Shown: positions 1 to 9,734 of the stretch, piece after piece
Position numbering within the stretch: position 1 is the first letter of the stretch
Layout: every line of letters starts with the position of its first letter
Source of the DNA: Cyanidiococcus yangmingshanensis
Lineage: Eukaryota; Rhodophyta; Bangiophyceae; Cyanidiales; Cyanidiaceae
Reading direction: 5' to 3'
Assembly: GCA_013995675.1 (NCBI GenBank)
Contig: VWRR01000003.1
Span: 124,001-188,000, forward strand
DNA length: 64,000 nucleotides
Notes under the pieces: model-generated
The model's database searches: none
Seen by the model: the letters and a program-made list of their open reading frames with translations, nothing else
Told to the model about the DNA's origin: nothing
Position numbers and translations under genes: made by a program

Positions 1-153
1 AACAACCATCCATAAACAGTCGAAATATAGAGACACTGTTCACTGTCTCAACAGTGGGGCTCAGGCGGCTGGTGTCGCTTTGTCCTTCTCTAGTTCGTTG
101 CGCGTAACGACACAAGCACCGACACCGCTCGCACTGGTTCCGCCTATAACTGC

Positions 154-501
154 TTATCGGTTGTCGCCTCCTTCCTCTCGACCAAGCACTTGTAGCCGCT
201 CGACGATCGCGGATCGCAGACTCTTTGCGTCTGGATTCAAGAGGTCTCTCTCGCGCGCTAGGATGAGGTACTCGTCGATTCCACCAACTTTTTGAATCGA
301 CCGCAACGCCCTCGACGTCACCGTAAACTGCAACCACTCCCCAAGAACCCGGCTATAAAACGTCTTCCGGTGGACATTGGGTCGCCATGACCGCCTTGTT
401 TTATTCTCAGCGTGGCTTACTTGGTTTCCGAACGAAATATGACGGCCTTGGTAGAGACCACGAAAACGTCGCAACATTGTCCGGGCTCCTGACGACGTCA
501 T
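154..501 (-). CDS. mitochondrial large ribosomal subunit protein bL28m
   Basis: Likely the bL28 protein of the mitochondrial large ribosomal subunit. The first third reads LRRFRGLYQGRHISFGNQVS, followed by a basic stretch with RRSWRPNVHRKTFYS; this matches the bL28 pattern of a G-L-Y-x-G start, N-x-V-S-H and a W-x-P-N-x-x basic segment. The reading frame stays open upstream to 738, but the upstream part looks non-coding, so I chose the ATG at 501 (115 aa); an ATG at 477 is an alternative. A mitochondrial rather than plastid location is inferred from the longer C-terminal tail and sequence character. Recognition is by motif only. Confidence 0.72.
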   Translation of the reverse strand: MTSSGARTMLRRFRGLYQGRHISFGNQVSHAENKTRRSWRPNVHRKTFYSRVLGEWLQFTVTSRALRSIQKVGGIDEYLILARERDLLNPDAKSLRSAIVERLQVLGREEGGDNR

Positions 502-2061
502 CAAGAGCGCGTTACTCACCAGGTATAAGATGCTCGAGTGCGAAAAGCGTACGTGAACGTTTATCTCGTTTGGGAAGACCAGCCCCTGTTCCAGTACGAG
601 ATACGCACCCAGTGTTGGTTGCTCTCGTGTCTCAGCAGTGCGCACATGCGGAGCATTTCGTGACGGATTGCGCACGCTCAACAGAGAACCGAACTGGACT
701 CGTCGTCGTCGTCGAGCCGCAGCGGCCGCGATCTCCATCGATTGGGGTCCCGGACATCAGCCACCCGTCCCGCTCATGCGTCCTCATCGATTTTTCGTAC
801 CATGTTTGCGGCATATCAGGACGAGCACTGAATCAGTATGATGAAATACGAGCATTGAAGAATGGGGCTTACTTGTTTAAAGCGCTCACGCGCACGGAAG
901 GTTTCAGGCATTTGACGCAAGACAAGTCATCATGGTGATACAAGGTTCGGCGAGCACGCACCTGGGTACCTTTCCCAGTATCAGTGTCAGCGCATGCAAC
1001 GATGTTCCGCCGAATAGGAATATACATGCAGCGAGTCGATGATTCCCGGCCGCCAGCATCTCGTACGGCTCATGCCGGTGCCGATGCGTCCAGCGAATCC
1101 ATCGATCTGGGACCGCCCGGCATCAGGATGAAATCACTTGTTCGCATCATCGCCTCGGCCAAATCGGTCGCGGACACCAGCTTAAGCAATCGTCGCTGCT
1201 GCTGACGGTTTCGAGAACCAGCACCGCCGCCCTTTGCATCGTTCCGGGTAGATTCGCACTCGTCGCCATGTCCTCGCGGGAGGCGCCCACGCACACACCG
1301 TTCTGACGCCCAGCAGATCGTGCACACGCTCGTCTCACAACCGGCGCCTGACAAGGTCCCCATCTGCCGTATCTGCTTCAATGACCACCGCATGCCACTG
1401 CATGCCATGGGAGAATGCCGTGGCGTGGCGTGGCGGTCGCCCCTGTCGTCGACAACGAGGCCCGGCCGATCGTCCGCTGACCGCCGCGGGGCGCGCCAAT
1501 CACACACGGCGCCGAGAGACACGGACATGCGGTCCCAGATTGGCGACGCGCATTCGCCCTCGGGAGGCGCCTGGGCGACGCTCCGGCCGACCGGAGACAG
1601 CACAGACACGCGCGCCGATCAGACCTCGTTTCCTGATCAGCGACAATCCTGTCCATACAGGGGGAGCAGCGTCGTCGTCGTCGTCGTCGACGATCGGATC
1701 GGATTGGTCCCAGGCGGTCGCTTTCGGAGGTTGCGCCACCATGCGCGATGGATGCGGCGAGTTACACGTTTGGTCGGTCGGCGGCGTCATCGTCCGTCCA
1801 TTCGTTCGTCGGTCCGTCTGGCTGTCGGCGGCCTCGTATTCGGGGCGGCCCGTCGAGCGCTCCCTCTTTCTCTCTGGAGTGTTCGGGTCGCGCTGCGCTT
1901 GTGCGTTTCGCCAGTTCCGAGCGGCGGTTTGGGCACACCCCATCCATCAGTGGTCACTTCTACCTTGAAGCTGTCTGAACGAGTGTGGCATTTTATCGGT
2001 GAAGGTTACTGTCAGGTTTTTAGGGCTTGTAACTGTTGGGGTCACTCGGGGCAACGTCAGC
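502..2061. other. intergenic region, no gene recognised
   Basis: About 1.5 kb with long open frames on both strands, none of which resembles a protein family or shows a convincing start. It contains short GTC/GAC trinucleotide runs near 700 and 1670-1690 and a low-complexity GGTCGGTCGG-like part near 1775-1830 just upstream of the next gene, which may be 5' leader or promoter sequence. Confidence 0.4.
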
Positions 2062-3947
2062 ATGAGTGGAGCAGGAAACCATAACAACGCGAGTTCGCGC
2101 GTGATCCGTGGGCCACGCGGCTCCTATGGAGCGTTTGGTGCACGAGCGTATGCGGAAGCTCCTGACCTGCCGTCGCGGCAGGTCCCTGGTGCTGTCTATG
2201 TCGATGAGGAGTTTCCAGCGCTGACGCGGACCGGCGGTTCGAGTGCGAGGACCAAACAGGGCGAGCGTGTTGTTGTCTCAGCGAAAATGCACTCGGCGCT
2301 TTCCTCGAGGTTTGGTGAGGGGGACCCTGCGGTGACGCAAGCGAGTTACTCCGGGGTCAATACGGTTGCACAGAACGCCGGGCCTGATTCAGCTGGTGTG
2401 AGCGCGTCGGGGGCGCCACCCGAGGGCTCGGCGCGGGTGCGTTCTGCGTTCTCACAGTCTGCGCCACAGCTTGGTGCATTCTATGCACCTGCCTCTTACA
2501 TGACGGCGATGAGTGAAATGACAGCAGGCGTGCCACCACACCACGAGGGAGCAGGGATGCCGTATGGGATTCGGATGGGCGAGCAGTTTTCCCAACCAAT
2601 CGGCGCCATGCCCCTTCTGAATGGCATGGGCACTGGTGGGCATCGAACACGACGGATGCGCAACGGACCACGTGCGGGCACCGGTGCTGTCGCAGCCCAT
2701 ATTGGCGAGGAGCTCGCAACCTGTACGTTACAAATTGAACTGAAACGCTTTTATTTCGATCTGCGAGCGAATGAACGAGGCCCTTTTCTGAAAATCGCTG
2801 AGGCTGAAGCCAAGGGCACTCGAAGCAAGATCATCATTCCTGCCTATGGACTTGCGCAATTCAAAGCATTCTCGATAACATGGTGGCCGAGGCAAAAAAA
2901 GAGCACCAGCCAGAGCAGCGCGTCGATGCCGGAAACCTGGCAACACCGGTGGCACCCGATACAAGCGAGACGCCAGTGCAACCCAGTTCAGATGCACCCT
3001 CCGAGGCAGACGGGGACGGCCAACGCGGCTCCGAGCTCTCCTCTGAGGACAACGATGGTTCGCTCAGTACACCACAGAAGGAGCGAGATGCAGCTCTGGC
3101 CGCGCTCGGAGCCGAGGCAGTGGCCTCTGGCACACCCCAAAGCGCAGTGATAGCGGGACAGCTGGTTGAGATCCCGGCAACTGGTCTACCAACGACGCTC
3201 GCGTCAGAGACAATGCGCATCGAAACCAAAAAGTACTACTTTGATCTGCTGAGCAACGCCAAGGGGCGATACCTGAAGATCTCGCAGAGTGCTGGTGGCA
3301 ACAAACGCAGCAGTATTGTTGTGCCAGCGACCGGTCTTGCAGCGGTTCGCGATTCTGTTCACGAGATGTGTCGCTACGCTGAAATGTCTCTGCAGCTCGC
3401 GGCCAATCCCAATATGATGCACTTTGCGCCCGGCACAGCGCCTGCGATCGCTTATCCCATGTTTGCACCGGCAACGGCACCGCCGGGTATGCCGTCAGGG
3501 CTCTATCCCTCGATGGGGCCGCCTCCACCGCCAGCAGCACCGACACAGGCCGCGCAACCAGCGCCTGCGCCTGCAACCGTCACAAACGCGCCCGTGGCAG
3601 ACGCTGCTGGGCCAACGCCCGCAGAGGACTTGGCGGCCATGGGGCACACCACGACAGCCAGCGCTGCTCCGGATGCAACCGCCACTCCTGTAGATGTGAA
3701 TGTGGCACTGACGAATATACCAGCATCTCTGGTACACGGGCCTGTGCAAATCCCGATCGATGAACAGCATAGCATCCACTTGCAACTCATCAACAGCGAG
3801 ACGAACGAGGAGAGCCAATCCCGAACGACCCATCTCGAGATCACCGACACAAAACGGCAACAGATTCGCTTACCCCTGAATAGCCTTGCCGCACTGCACG
3901 CAGTCCTGGGCGACTTGCTGCAAGCGACGGCAACGCATCATCTGTAA
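2062..3947 (+). CDS. PUR-alpha-like nucleic-acid-binding protein (frame break)
   Basis: Two PUR repeats are visible. The first, near 2740-2870, contains KRFYFDLRANERGPFLKI and ends in QFKAF; the second, near 3215-3370, contains KKYYFDLLSNAKGRYLKI. Both match the PUR-alpha signature (K-R-F-Y-x-D-v-K-x-N-x-x-G-R-F-L-K-I), a fold that binds purine-rich single-stranded DNA and RNA. A third, more diverged unit may lie near 3730-3930. Ala/Pro-rich linkers separate them. The start is the ATG at 2062; the N-terminal part carries EEFPAL. The frame changes at about 2871 in the middle of a repeat: one frame ends QFKAF and the next begins LDNMVAEAKK, a -1 (or +2) shift. Coding on both sides is otherwise continuous, so a sequence error is most likely. 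Confidence 0.78.
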
Positions 3948-4420
3948 ACCGCAGCCCAGCGTACTCGACGAGAGCGCTGCGCCCCCGTCTATGACACGCC
4001 GTGTCCATGCCCTGTTTCGCGCGCTTCTCGACAACCGAGAGGTATCGCTCTGCTGTCGTCACCCAGCGTCATCTGGGACCAAGGGACACGCTGTGGGGGT
4101 CGTTGCGCGGCATACTCGCCCATGGAGGATGGTGCTAGCACGCGCGACGGCGTCGTTATCGGGCGACCAGGTGCGGGCGGGTGGTCGGACCGAACGCGCG
4201 TTCCCAAAATACGTTGACTGGCGTATACCTCGCGCCTTCCTCGATCCGGAGACGTCATCGGTTCAGCGAGAAGCGACACCGGTGATGGGTTGCTGACCCC
4301 GGCGCGTACGTCAACGTATCCGCCTATCCTGGAGCTTCGGCGGCGATCGTCTGTGGGCGCGCTCCCGGTTACCGCCGGCAGCCCATGAGGCAAAGAAACA
4401 GCGCTGGTGGTATGTTGAGT
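3948..4420. other. spacer between PUR-like gene and the permuted tRNA
   Basis: Nothing recognisable as a gene. The end next to the tRNA (4401-4409) carries a 9-nt sequence, CACCAGCGC on the minus strand, that is repeated on the other side of the tRNA at 4565-4573. Confidence 0.4.
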
Positions 4421-4557
4421 ACTCGAACCCGCAACCTTTCGCTTAGGAGGCGAACGCGCTATCCATGAGGCGACAAAACACGGAAGGTTTCGTTTGCGCC
4501 AAAGGTGTTGGTCTCGCACCGCATGATAGGAATCATGGGACGGACACACCTCACGGG
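4421..4557 (-). tRNA. circularly permuted tRNA-Arg(CCU) with a D-loop intron
   Basis: Read on the minus strand, the 3' part comes first: T-stem strand CCCGT (4557-4553), acceptor strand GAGGTGT (4552-4546), discriminator G (4545). After a 36-nt spacer comes the 5' part: acceptor ACACCTT (4508-4502), TG, D-stem GCGC, intron, loop rest ATGGATA, D-stem GCGC (4459-4456), G, anticodon stem TTCGC, loop CTCCTAA (anticodon CCU, 4447-4445), stem GCGAA, variable AGGTT, T-stem GCGGG (4432-4428) and loop TTCGAGT ending at 4421. All stems pair: acceptor 7 bp (one G-U), D 4 bp, anticodon 5 bp, T 5 bp (one G-U). The intron (4494-4467, 28 nt) forms a canonical bulge-helix-bulge. Permuted tRNAs are established for C. 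merolae; this one is read directly from the sequence. CCA is not encoded. Confidence 0.9.
4467..4494 (-). other. 28-nt tRNA intron with bulge-helix-bulge motif
   Basis: On the minus strand GGCG (4500-4497) pairs with CGCC (4472-4469) as the 4-bp central helix; CAA (4496-4494) and TCA (4468-4466) are the two 3-nt bulges on opposite strands; ACGAAAC (4493-4487) pairs with GTTTTGT (4479-4473) as the inner helix around a CTTCCGT loop. Cutting between bulge bases 2 and 3, as tRNA splicing endonuclease does, yields a D-loop of AATGGATA, the normal loop of this tRNA type. Confidence 0.88.
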
Positions 4558-4594
4558 ATGGCCGGCGCTGGTGAGAATTTGGAGTCCAAATCCA

Positions 4595-4602
4595 TATATA
4601 AA
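4595..4602. promoter_or_regulatory. TATA-like element between tRNA-Arg and the uL1 gene
   Basis: The sequence TATATAAA lies about 40 nt upstream of the transcribed 3' part of the permuted tRNA (minus strand) and immediately 5' of the ATG at 4607 (plus strand). The distance suits a TATA element for the tRNA gene; it is too close to 4607 to serve that start. No experimental support. Confidence 0.35.
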
Positions 4603-4606
4603 ATGA

Positions 4607-5492
4607 ATGGCGCGATTGGATGGTTGGGTGGATTGGTGTGCGTTCGGGTCTCGTTCGTCTCGGGACCTGTGCGGTCGCATGGGCTCTGTAACGCGATGGA
4701 CTGCTCACGTTACGATGAATGGGGCACCGTGGTGTTTTAATTGGGCTTGTCGGCTCGGATCTTTGGCAGACACGGTTAGGGGGCGCTTCGTGAGTGCGTT
4801 GTTCTCCACACGAGCGCTGCGTACCACAGCCGTCGCTGTTGACAAGTCGACGCCGACCCTGTCCGAAGCGATTGAGGCGTGTCTTGCGGGTGCGCGGAAA
4901 CGCTTCGACGAGACCATCGATCTCTGCGTCCGACTGAACCTCGATCCACGGAAGCCGGATCATAATCTGCGGGGACTGGTGCGGCTACCGGCTGGTGTGC
5001 CGAGAGCGCCGCGAGTTGCGGTGTTCACAACGGTGGCGTCCAGAGGCGGACGACGCTCGAGCTCGCGGCGCCCATCTGGTCGGCGCGGAGGAGCTTGTGG
5101 AACACATTCAAGAGCATGGAGTGACGTTCGAACGTTGTTTGGCGACTCCAGAGGCGATGCCTTACGTGTCCCGAGTGGCGCGTGTCTTGGGGCCTCGCGG
5201 CCTGGTTCCGAGCGAGAAGCTCGGCACTGTCGGCGTCGGTATTGGAGCCTTGGTGGAGGCCGCACAGAACTCGGTGCATTTCCGAACGGATCCTTTCGGC
5301 CAAATCCATCTCCCTGTCGCTAAGGTCTCATTCGGGCCGGAGCGTGTTCGGATAAATGTTTTGGCCGTGGTTCATCACCTTTTGAGTTTGCGGCCCGAGT
5401 CCGTGCGACGTCGTTATCTTCTCGGAGCGACGCTGTCACGCACCCAAGGGCCTGGCATCGAAATAGGGGCTGCGTCACTCGCCGAACGCTGA
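4607..5492 (+). CDS. mitochondrial ribosomal protein uL1m (frame break)
   Basis: Ribosomal protein uL1, the L1-stalk rRNA-binding protein. The N-terminal half contains RKRFDETIDLCVRLNLDPRK and VAVFTT; the C-terminal half contains GAHLVGAEELV, LGPRGLVPSEKLGTVGVGI, and KVSFGPERVRINV, all in the family order. The N-terminal extension (from 4607, or from ATGs at 4679 or 4715) is Arg/Ser/Leu-rich and would suit an organelle presequence, so mitochondrial targeting is likely. The two halves lie in different frames; the change is +1 between 5030 and 5040, just after VAVFTT. Everything on both sides is conserved, so the gene is probably functional and the base an error. The start remains uncertain. 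Confidence 0.78.
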
Positions 5493-6347
5493 GCGACCGG
5501 TGGATGCTTCGACCGAGCATACCATTCGATCGATACCAGGATCGAGCCGGAAACATTGAGGCTATCGTCGATGATCGCGCGCGAGACTCGGCGTTGTTTT
5601 CAAGAAGGCGCTACTTCACGTCCTGTCCTGGATATTGTCGAAGGATTCGAGCAGTTTACACGGTTGTGCACAGACGAATAGAGGATGACTCAGCAGTATG
5701 CGCTCTTCTTGCCTGATGGACCGGTGAGATCGCGATGCAGCCTCGGAATCAGACTTGGCCCGCGATTCCGAGCACCAAAGCCATCCAAGCCGTGACCGGT
5801 ACGCAACAACAGTCCATAGACGCGGGCGCTGGAATCTCAGATCATACCAAATATCTGGGAACACGCCAATGTTGGCACGGACCCGTGCATACGAGGCGCG
5901 AGACGACCACTCTCTGGACCAGAGGCGGGCGCCATACTCAAGTTGGCCGTCACGATTGTTTCGACTCGGTCGTTGGAATGATACCGCGCGAAACCAGACG
6001 GAAACAGCAGCAGCTGGTCGAGTTTGACCAAGCGTGGTAGAGGCGCGTCGCCTCTCTGGCTCATCCGGCTTCGCCGTGCGGCCGCAGCATCTTCACAACC
6101 TCGGCTTGTTCATTGAATGCGTGACTGAGTGTTTTTAAATCATCCTCGTGCCAGTAGTGCTTCCATGCGATGTCGGCCCCTAGAAGGACGTCGTGCTCTC
6201 GACCAAGTTCAGTGCGAGGGTGGTATACGCTCGCCGCTGATTACTTCGCTTCATCGACAAGGTCGTCAGTGCCATCTTTCCAGGACGCGAACCGTCTCCA
6301 GGTCTGTCTGCTCCGGTTGAACTTTGTCAATCTAATCGAATTTTCTT
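5493..6347. other. intergenic region, no gene recognised
   Basis: Convergent spacer between uL1 and metE. Open frames exist on both strands but none has family-like motifs or a convincing start. Nothing else seen. Confidence 0.4.
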
Positions 6348-8656
6348 TCACTTTCCGTACTCGGCGCGCAGCGCTTTCGCAACCGCTACCATGTTGGCGA
6401 GCGATTCCATGACTTCTGGCCACCCGCGAGTCTTCAAGCCGCAATCCGGATTCACCCAGAGCCGCTGGACGGGAATGTAACGAGCGGCTGCGCGGAGAAG
6501 CTCAGCGATTTCCTCCTTGCTGGGCACTCGGGGAGAATGGATGTCGTAGACGCCAGGGCCGATCTCGTTCGGGTACTCAAAACGCTGAAACACCTCAAGC
6601 AGCTCCATGCGCGAGCGCGATGACTCGATCGAGATGACATCAGCATCCAGCGCTGCAATCGCCTCAATGATCTCGTTGAACTCGGCGTAACACATGTGCG
6701 TGTGGATCTGTGTGCTTGGTGCTGCGCCACCAGCTGCCAGTCGGAACGCGTCCACAGCCCATTTGAGGTACGCATCTCGTTGCGACGATTTCAAAGGCAG
6801 ACCCTCACGCAGTGCAGGCTCATCAATTTGAATCACATGAATGCCTGCTGCCTCCAGGTCACTGACCTCATTGCGTAGCGCGAGCGCAATCTGGAAGGCC
6901 GTGTCCGAGCGCGGCTGGTCATCACGCACGAACGACCATTGGAGGATGGTCACCGGGCCCGTGAGCATGCCTTTCATTGGACGCTGAGTCAAGGATTGAG
7001 CAAAGCGACTCCAATCGACCGTCATCGGTGCTGGTCGGGATACGTCTCCGTAGATAATGGGCGGCTTCACCCCACGAGAGCCGTAGCTCTGTACCCAGCC
7101 ATTTTCGGTGAAAGCGAACCCTTCCAAGAGTTCACCAAAGTACTCCACCATGTCGTTGCGCTCTGGCTCTCCATGCACCAAAACATCAAGATCCAACTCA
7201 GTCTGTTTCTGCACCACCTGCCGGATTTCGGTCTGCATCGCATTGGACGTAATCCTTCTCGGATATCTTGCCGTTCTTGAACTGACGCCGCACGGAACGA
7301 ATCTCGGATGTCTGCGGGAACGAACCGATCGTCGTCGTCGGTAACAGAGGCAAATTCAGTTTCTCCCGTTGTGCTTGCGCTCGAGCGGCATATGGCTGCG
7401 AGCGACGTTTCATGGCATCGGTAATATTCGCCATTCGGTTTCGTACCAATGGATTCCGTGTTCGTGGCGAGTTACGGCGCGATTCCACCGCCTTGGAATT
7501 CTCCTCCAGATACGCTTGTGTTGCATCTGGTCCCGAGACCAAGGCCTGTCTCAACGCGTGAATTTCCTCCAGTTTCTGTACGGAAAAGGCCAACCAGGAC
7601 TTGAGCTCCTCATCCAGGCGCGTCTCGTTTTTCAAGTCCACTGGTGTGTGCAGCAACGAGCAGCTGGGCGCTAGCCAGAGCTGCTCGCCGCGCTCTTTAT
7701 ACAGCGGCTGCAGCCTCTTTAACGCGTGGCTCAGGTCAGTCCGCCAGATATTGCGTCCATCGACGATGCCGACGGAGAGGACCCGATCCTCTGGCCATTG
7801 TCGATGCACTTTCTCCACTTGTTCAGGGGCGCGCACAACATCGATATGCAGGCCTTGCACAGGTAGCCCAGCCACTACATCAAGATTCTCCAGAATACCC
7901 CCAAAATACGTCGCCAAAAGCAGTTTGCGTGAGTCACGCGCGTCCGCCAAGGAGCGATAGGTTTCTGAGAAGGCCTCGCGCCACGCCTGTGGCAGGTCCA
8001 GCGCCAAGATCGGCTCGTCCAGTTGCACCCATTCCACGCGCGCAGTCCAGCGTCTTGATGACCTCTTGATACACAGGCACAAGGCTACTGAGCAACGACA
8101 GACGATCAAAGTCCTTTCCAGCGCTCTTCGAGAGCCAGAGGAACGTGAGCGGCCCCAGCAGCACCGGTTTCACGCGGTACCCTGCAGAGAGCGCCTCCTG
8201 CGTCTCGTCAAACACTTTTCGGGACGATAAAGCAAAACGCTGATTTTCCTCCAACTCCGGAACGATGTAGTGATAGTTTGTATCGAACCACTTGGTCATT
8301 TCACAGGCAGCCACGTCGGCTTTCGCCGCCGCCCCGACCTGACTGCGCCCGCGAGCCATCCGAAAGTAAGTGTCTAGATCGCCACCTTGCGCCGCCTTTT
8401 CACCGTCATGAAAACGCGCTGGAACAACACCTAGCATCGCACTAGCATCAAGCACGTGATCGTAGAAAGAGAAATCATTAACCGTGATCAGATCGAGACC
8501 AGCACGTGCCTCTGTGGACCATTGAGCCTCGCGAATCAACTTTCCAGCCTGCAGCAGCTCCGCCTTTGAGGACTTACCACTCCAAAAACGTTCAAGTGCT
8601 TGTTTTAGCTCACGATGAGCTCCAAACCGAGGAAATCCAAGCGTGTGCACGATCAT
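6348..8656 (-). CDS. metE: cobalamin-independent methionine synthase MetE (two frame breaks)
   Basis: Transfers a methyl group from methyltetrahydrofolate polyglutamate to homocysteine, forming methionine. Starting at the ATG at 8656 the protein opens [18 protein letters not shown], the usual MetE N-terminus. Further landmarks are [27 protein letters not shown] at the start of the catalytic domain, [19 protein letters not shown], and zinc-site regions THMCYAEF (His and Cys ligands) and [13 protein letters not shown] (second Cys) near the C-terminus. The total length, about 770 aa, is normal. Two +1 frame changes interrupt it, near 8041-8044 (just before RVEWVQ) and near 7239-7242 (just before MQTEIRQ); the pieces together cover the whole family without loss. 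A GTC repeat tract lies upstream. Confidence 0.92.
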
Positions 8657-8728
8657 CGTAGCCAACCTTGAGTACTAAAAGCGAGCACGTTAACGCGTGA
8701 ACGCTACGAAGCCTTCTTGAGACGAATA

Positions 8729-8762
<34 letters not shown>

Positions 8763-9734
8763 GTGCCCTTACGCCACCGATACCGACGGGCAGCATCGCT
8801 CGAGCGCGATACGCGCATCTCCGTTCGATCGCGCACGCACCATCGACGCCGCTGCTCATGCTCTGTGGCGTGCGACACCGCCCCCGCCGCCCGTCCATGA
8901 TGCACGTGTCGACGCTCGCGCGCGTGGCGCTCGATCCGTTGCCACGGAGTCGCGCGGCTGTTTCATGTCGGAGAGTAGTTCCGCTGGTACATTGAACGGC
9001 GCTGTGACACAATCAGTGACTGGATCATGATCATCGTCTCGTTGACGTCTTGGGCAGAGGACGGGTGGCGCCGCGAGTCTCTGACGCGAGCGCAGACTCC
9101 GAGGCTCGGGGCGTCAACGTTTGGAAAAATATTCGACGGGGTCGAATGGGTCCAGGCTCGAGCCAGGGCGCATCGTATCGATGATGCGCAGGTGGCACGA
9201 CTCCACGTGTTCCGGTTCTGTGGTGCACGTGCCATGCGCCGCACCCGTGCATGCGTCTCTGGTTGCTCATGCTCGCCAAGGTTCCGCTCCGTTAGCCGTG
9301 TATCCTCGCATCTGTCGGAGCACAAGGCACAAGCACTTGAGCTTCTCAATCCAACTCTTTTCACGGACGCGATCCCTGTGCTCACTCCATTCCGGACGTT
9401 TCGGACACCTGCGTCGAGGCTGGCCCATTCCACGCGTGCACCGAAGCGACCGCACGCATTCGGATCGCCGCGCGCGTACAGTGCACGCATCGCCATTCGC
9501 CCGCTATGAGCATTGCACGCATTCACACGTGCGTGTTCGGTGCGTCGAACTTCCAACTCGTTCATCTTGTGGAACTGGCACGTTTTAAACGAGAGTTACC
9601 GAGCGTCCGACGGAAACCTACGGCGCAAGGCGTTGTCTTGTCGGGAACACTGGAGCTGTAGGTGGCGCCGGCGTTCACGGAACCGGTGGACGCACGGCCG
9701 GTGCGCTCGGGTGATCCGTGCACGCCAGTCGAGC
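8657..9734. other. divergent spacer between metE and the MBL-fold gene
   Basis: No gene recognised. It holds a (GTC)10 tract at 8729-8758 on the plus strand, about 75 nt upstream of the metE start, and otherwise GC-rich sequence. It probably carries the promoters of both divergent genes, but I cannot point to specific elements. Confidence 0.45.
8729..8758 (+). repeat. (GTC)10 trinucleotide repeat
   Basis: Ten perfect GTC units in the metE upstream region. Shorter runs of the same unit occur near 700 and 1670-1690, and as GAC inside the homeodomain gene near 45515. Confidence 0.9.

Noticed and set aside
1320-2084. A 254-codon plus-strand frame upstream of the PUR-like gene
   Set aside because: Arg/Ser-rich composition, overlapping equally long frames on the other strand, no motif; typical shadow in GC-rich sequence.
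7236-7245. Spliceosomal introns as the cause of the frame changes
   Set aside because: At the junctions checked the family alignment continues without any inserted stretch, so only one base is out of place; an intron cannot account for that.
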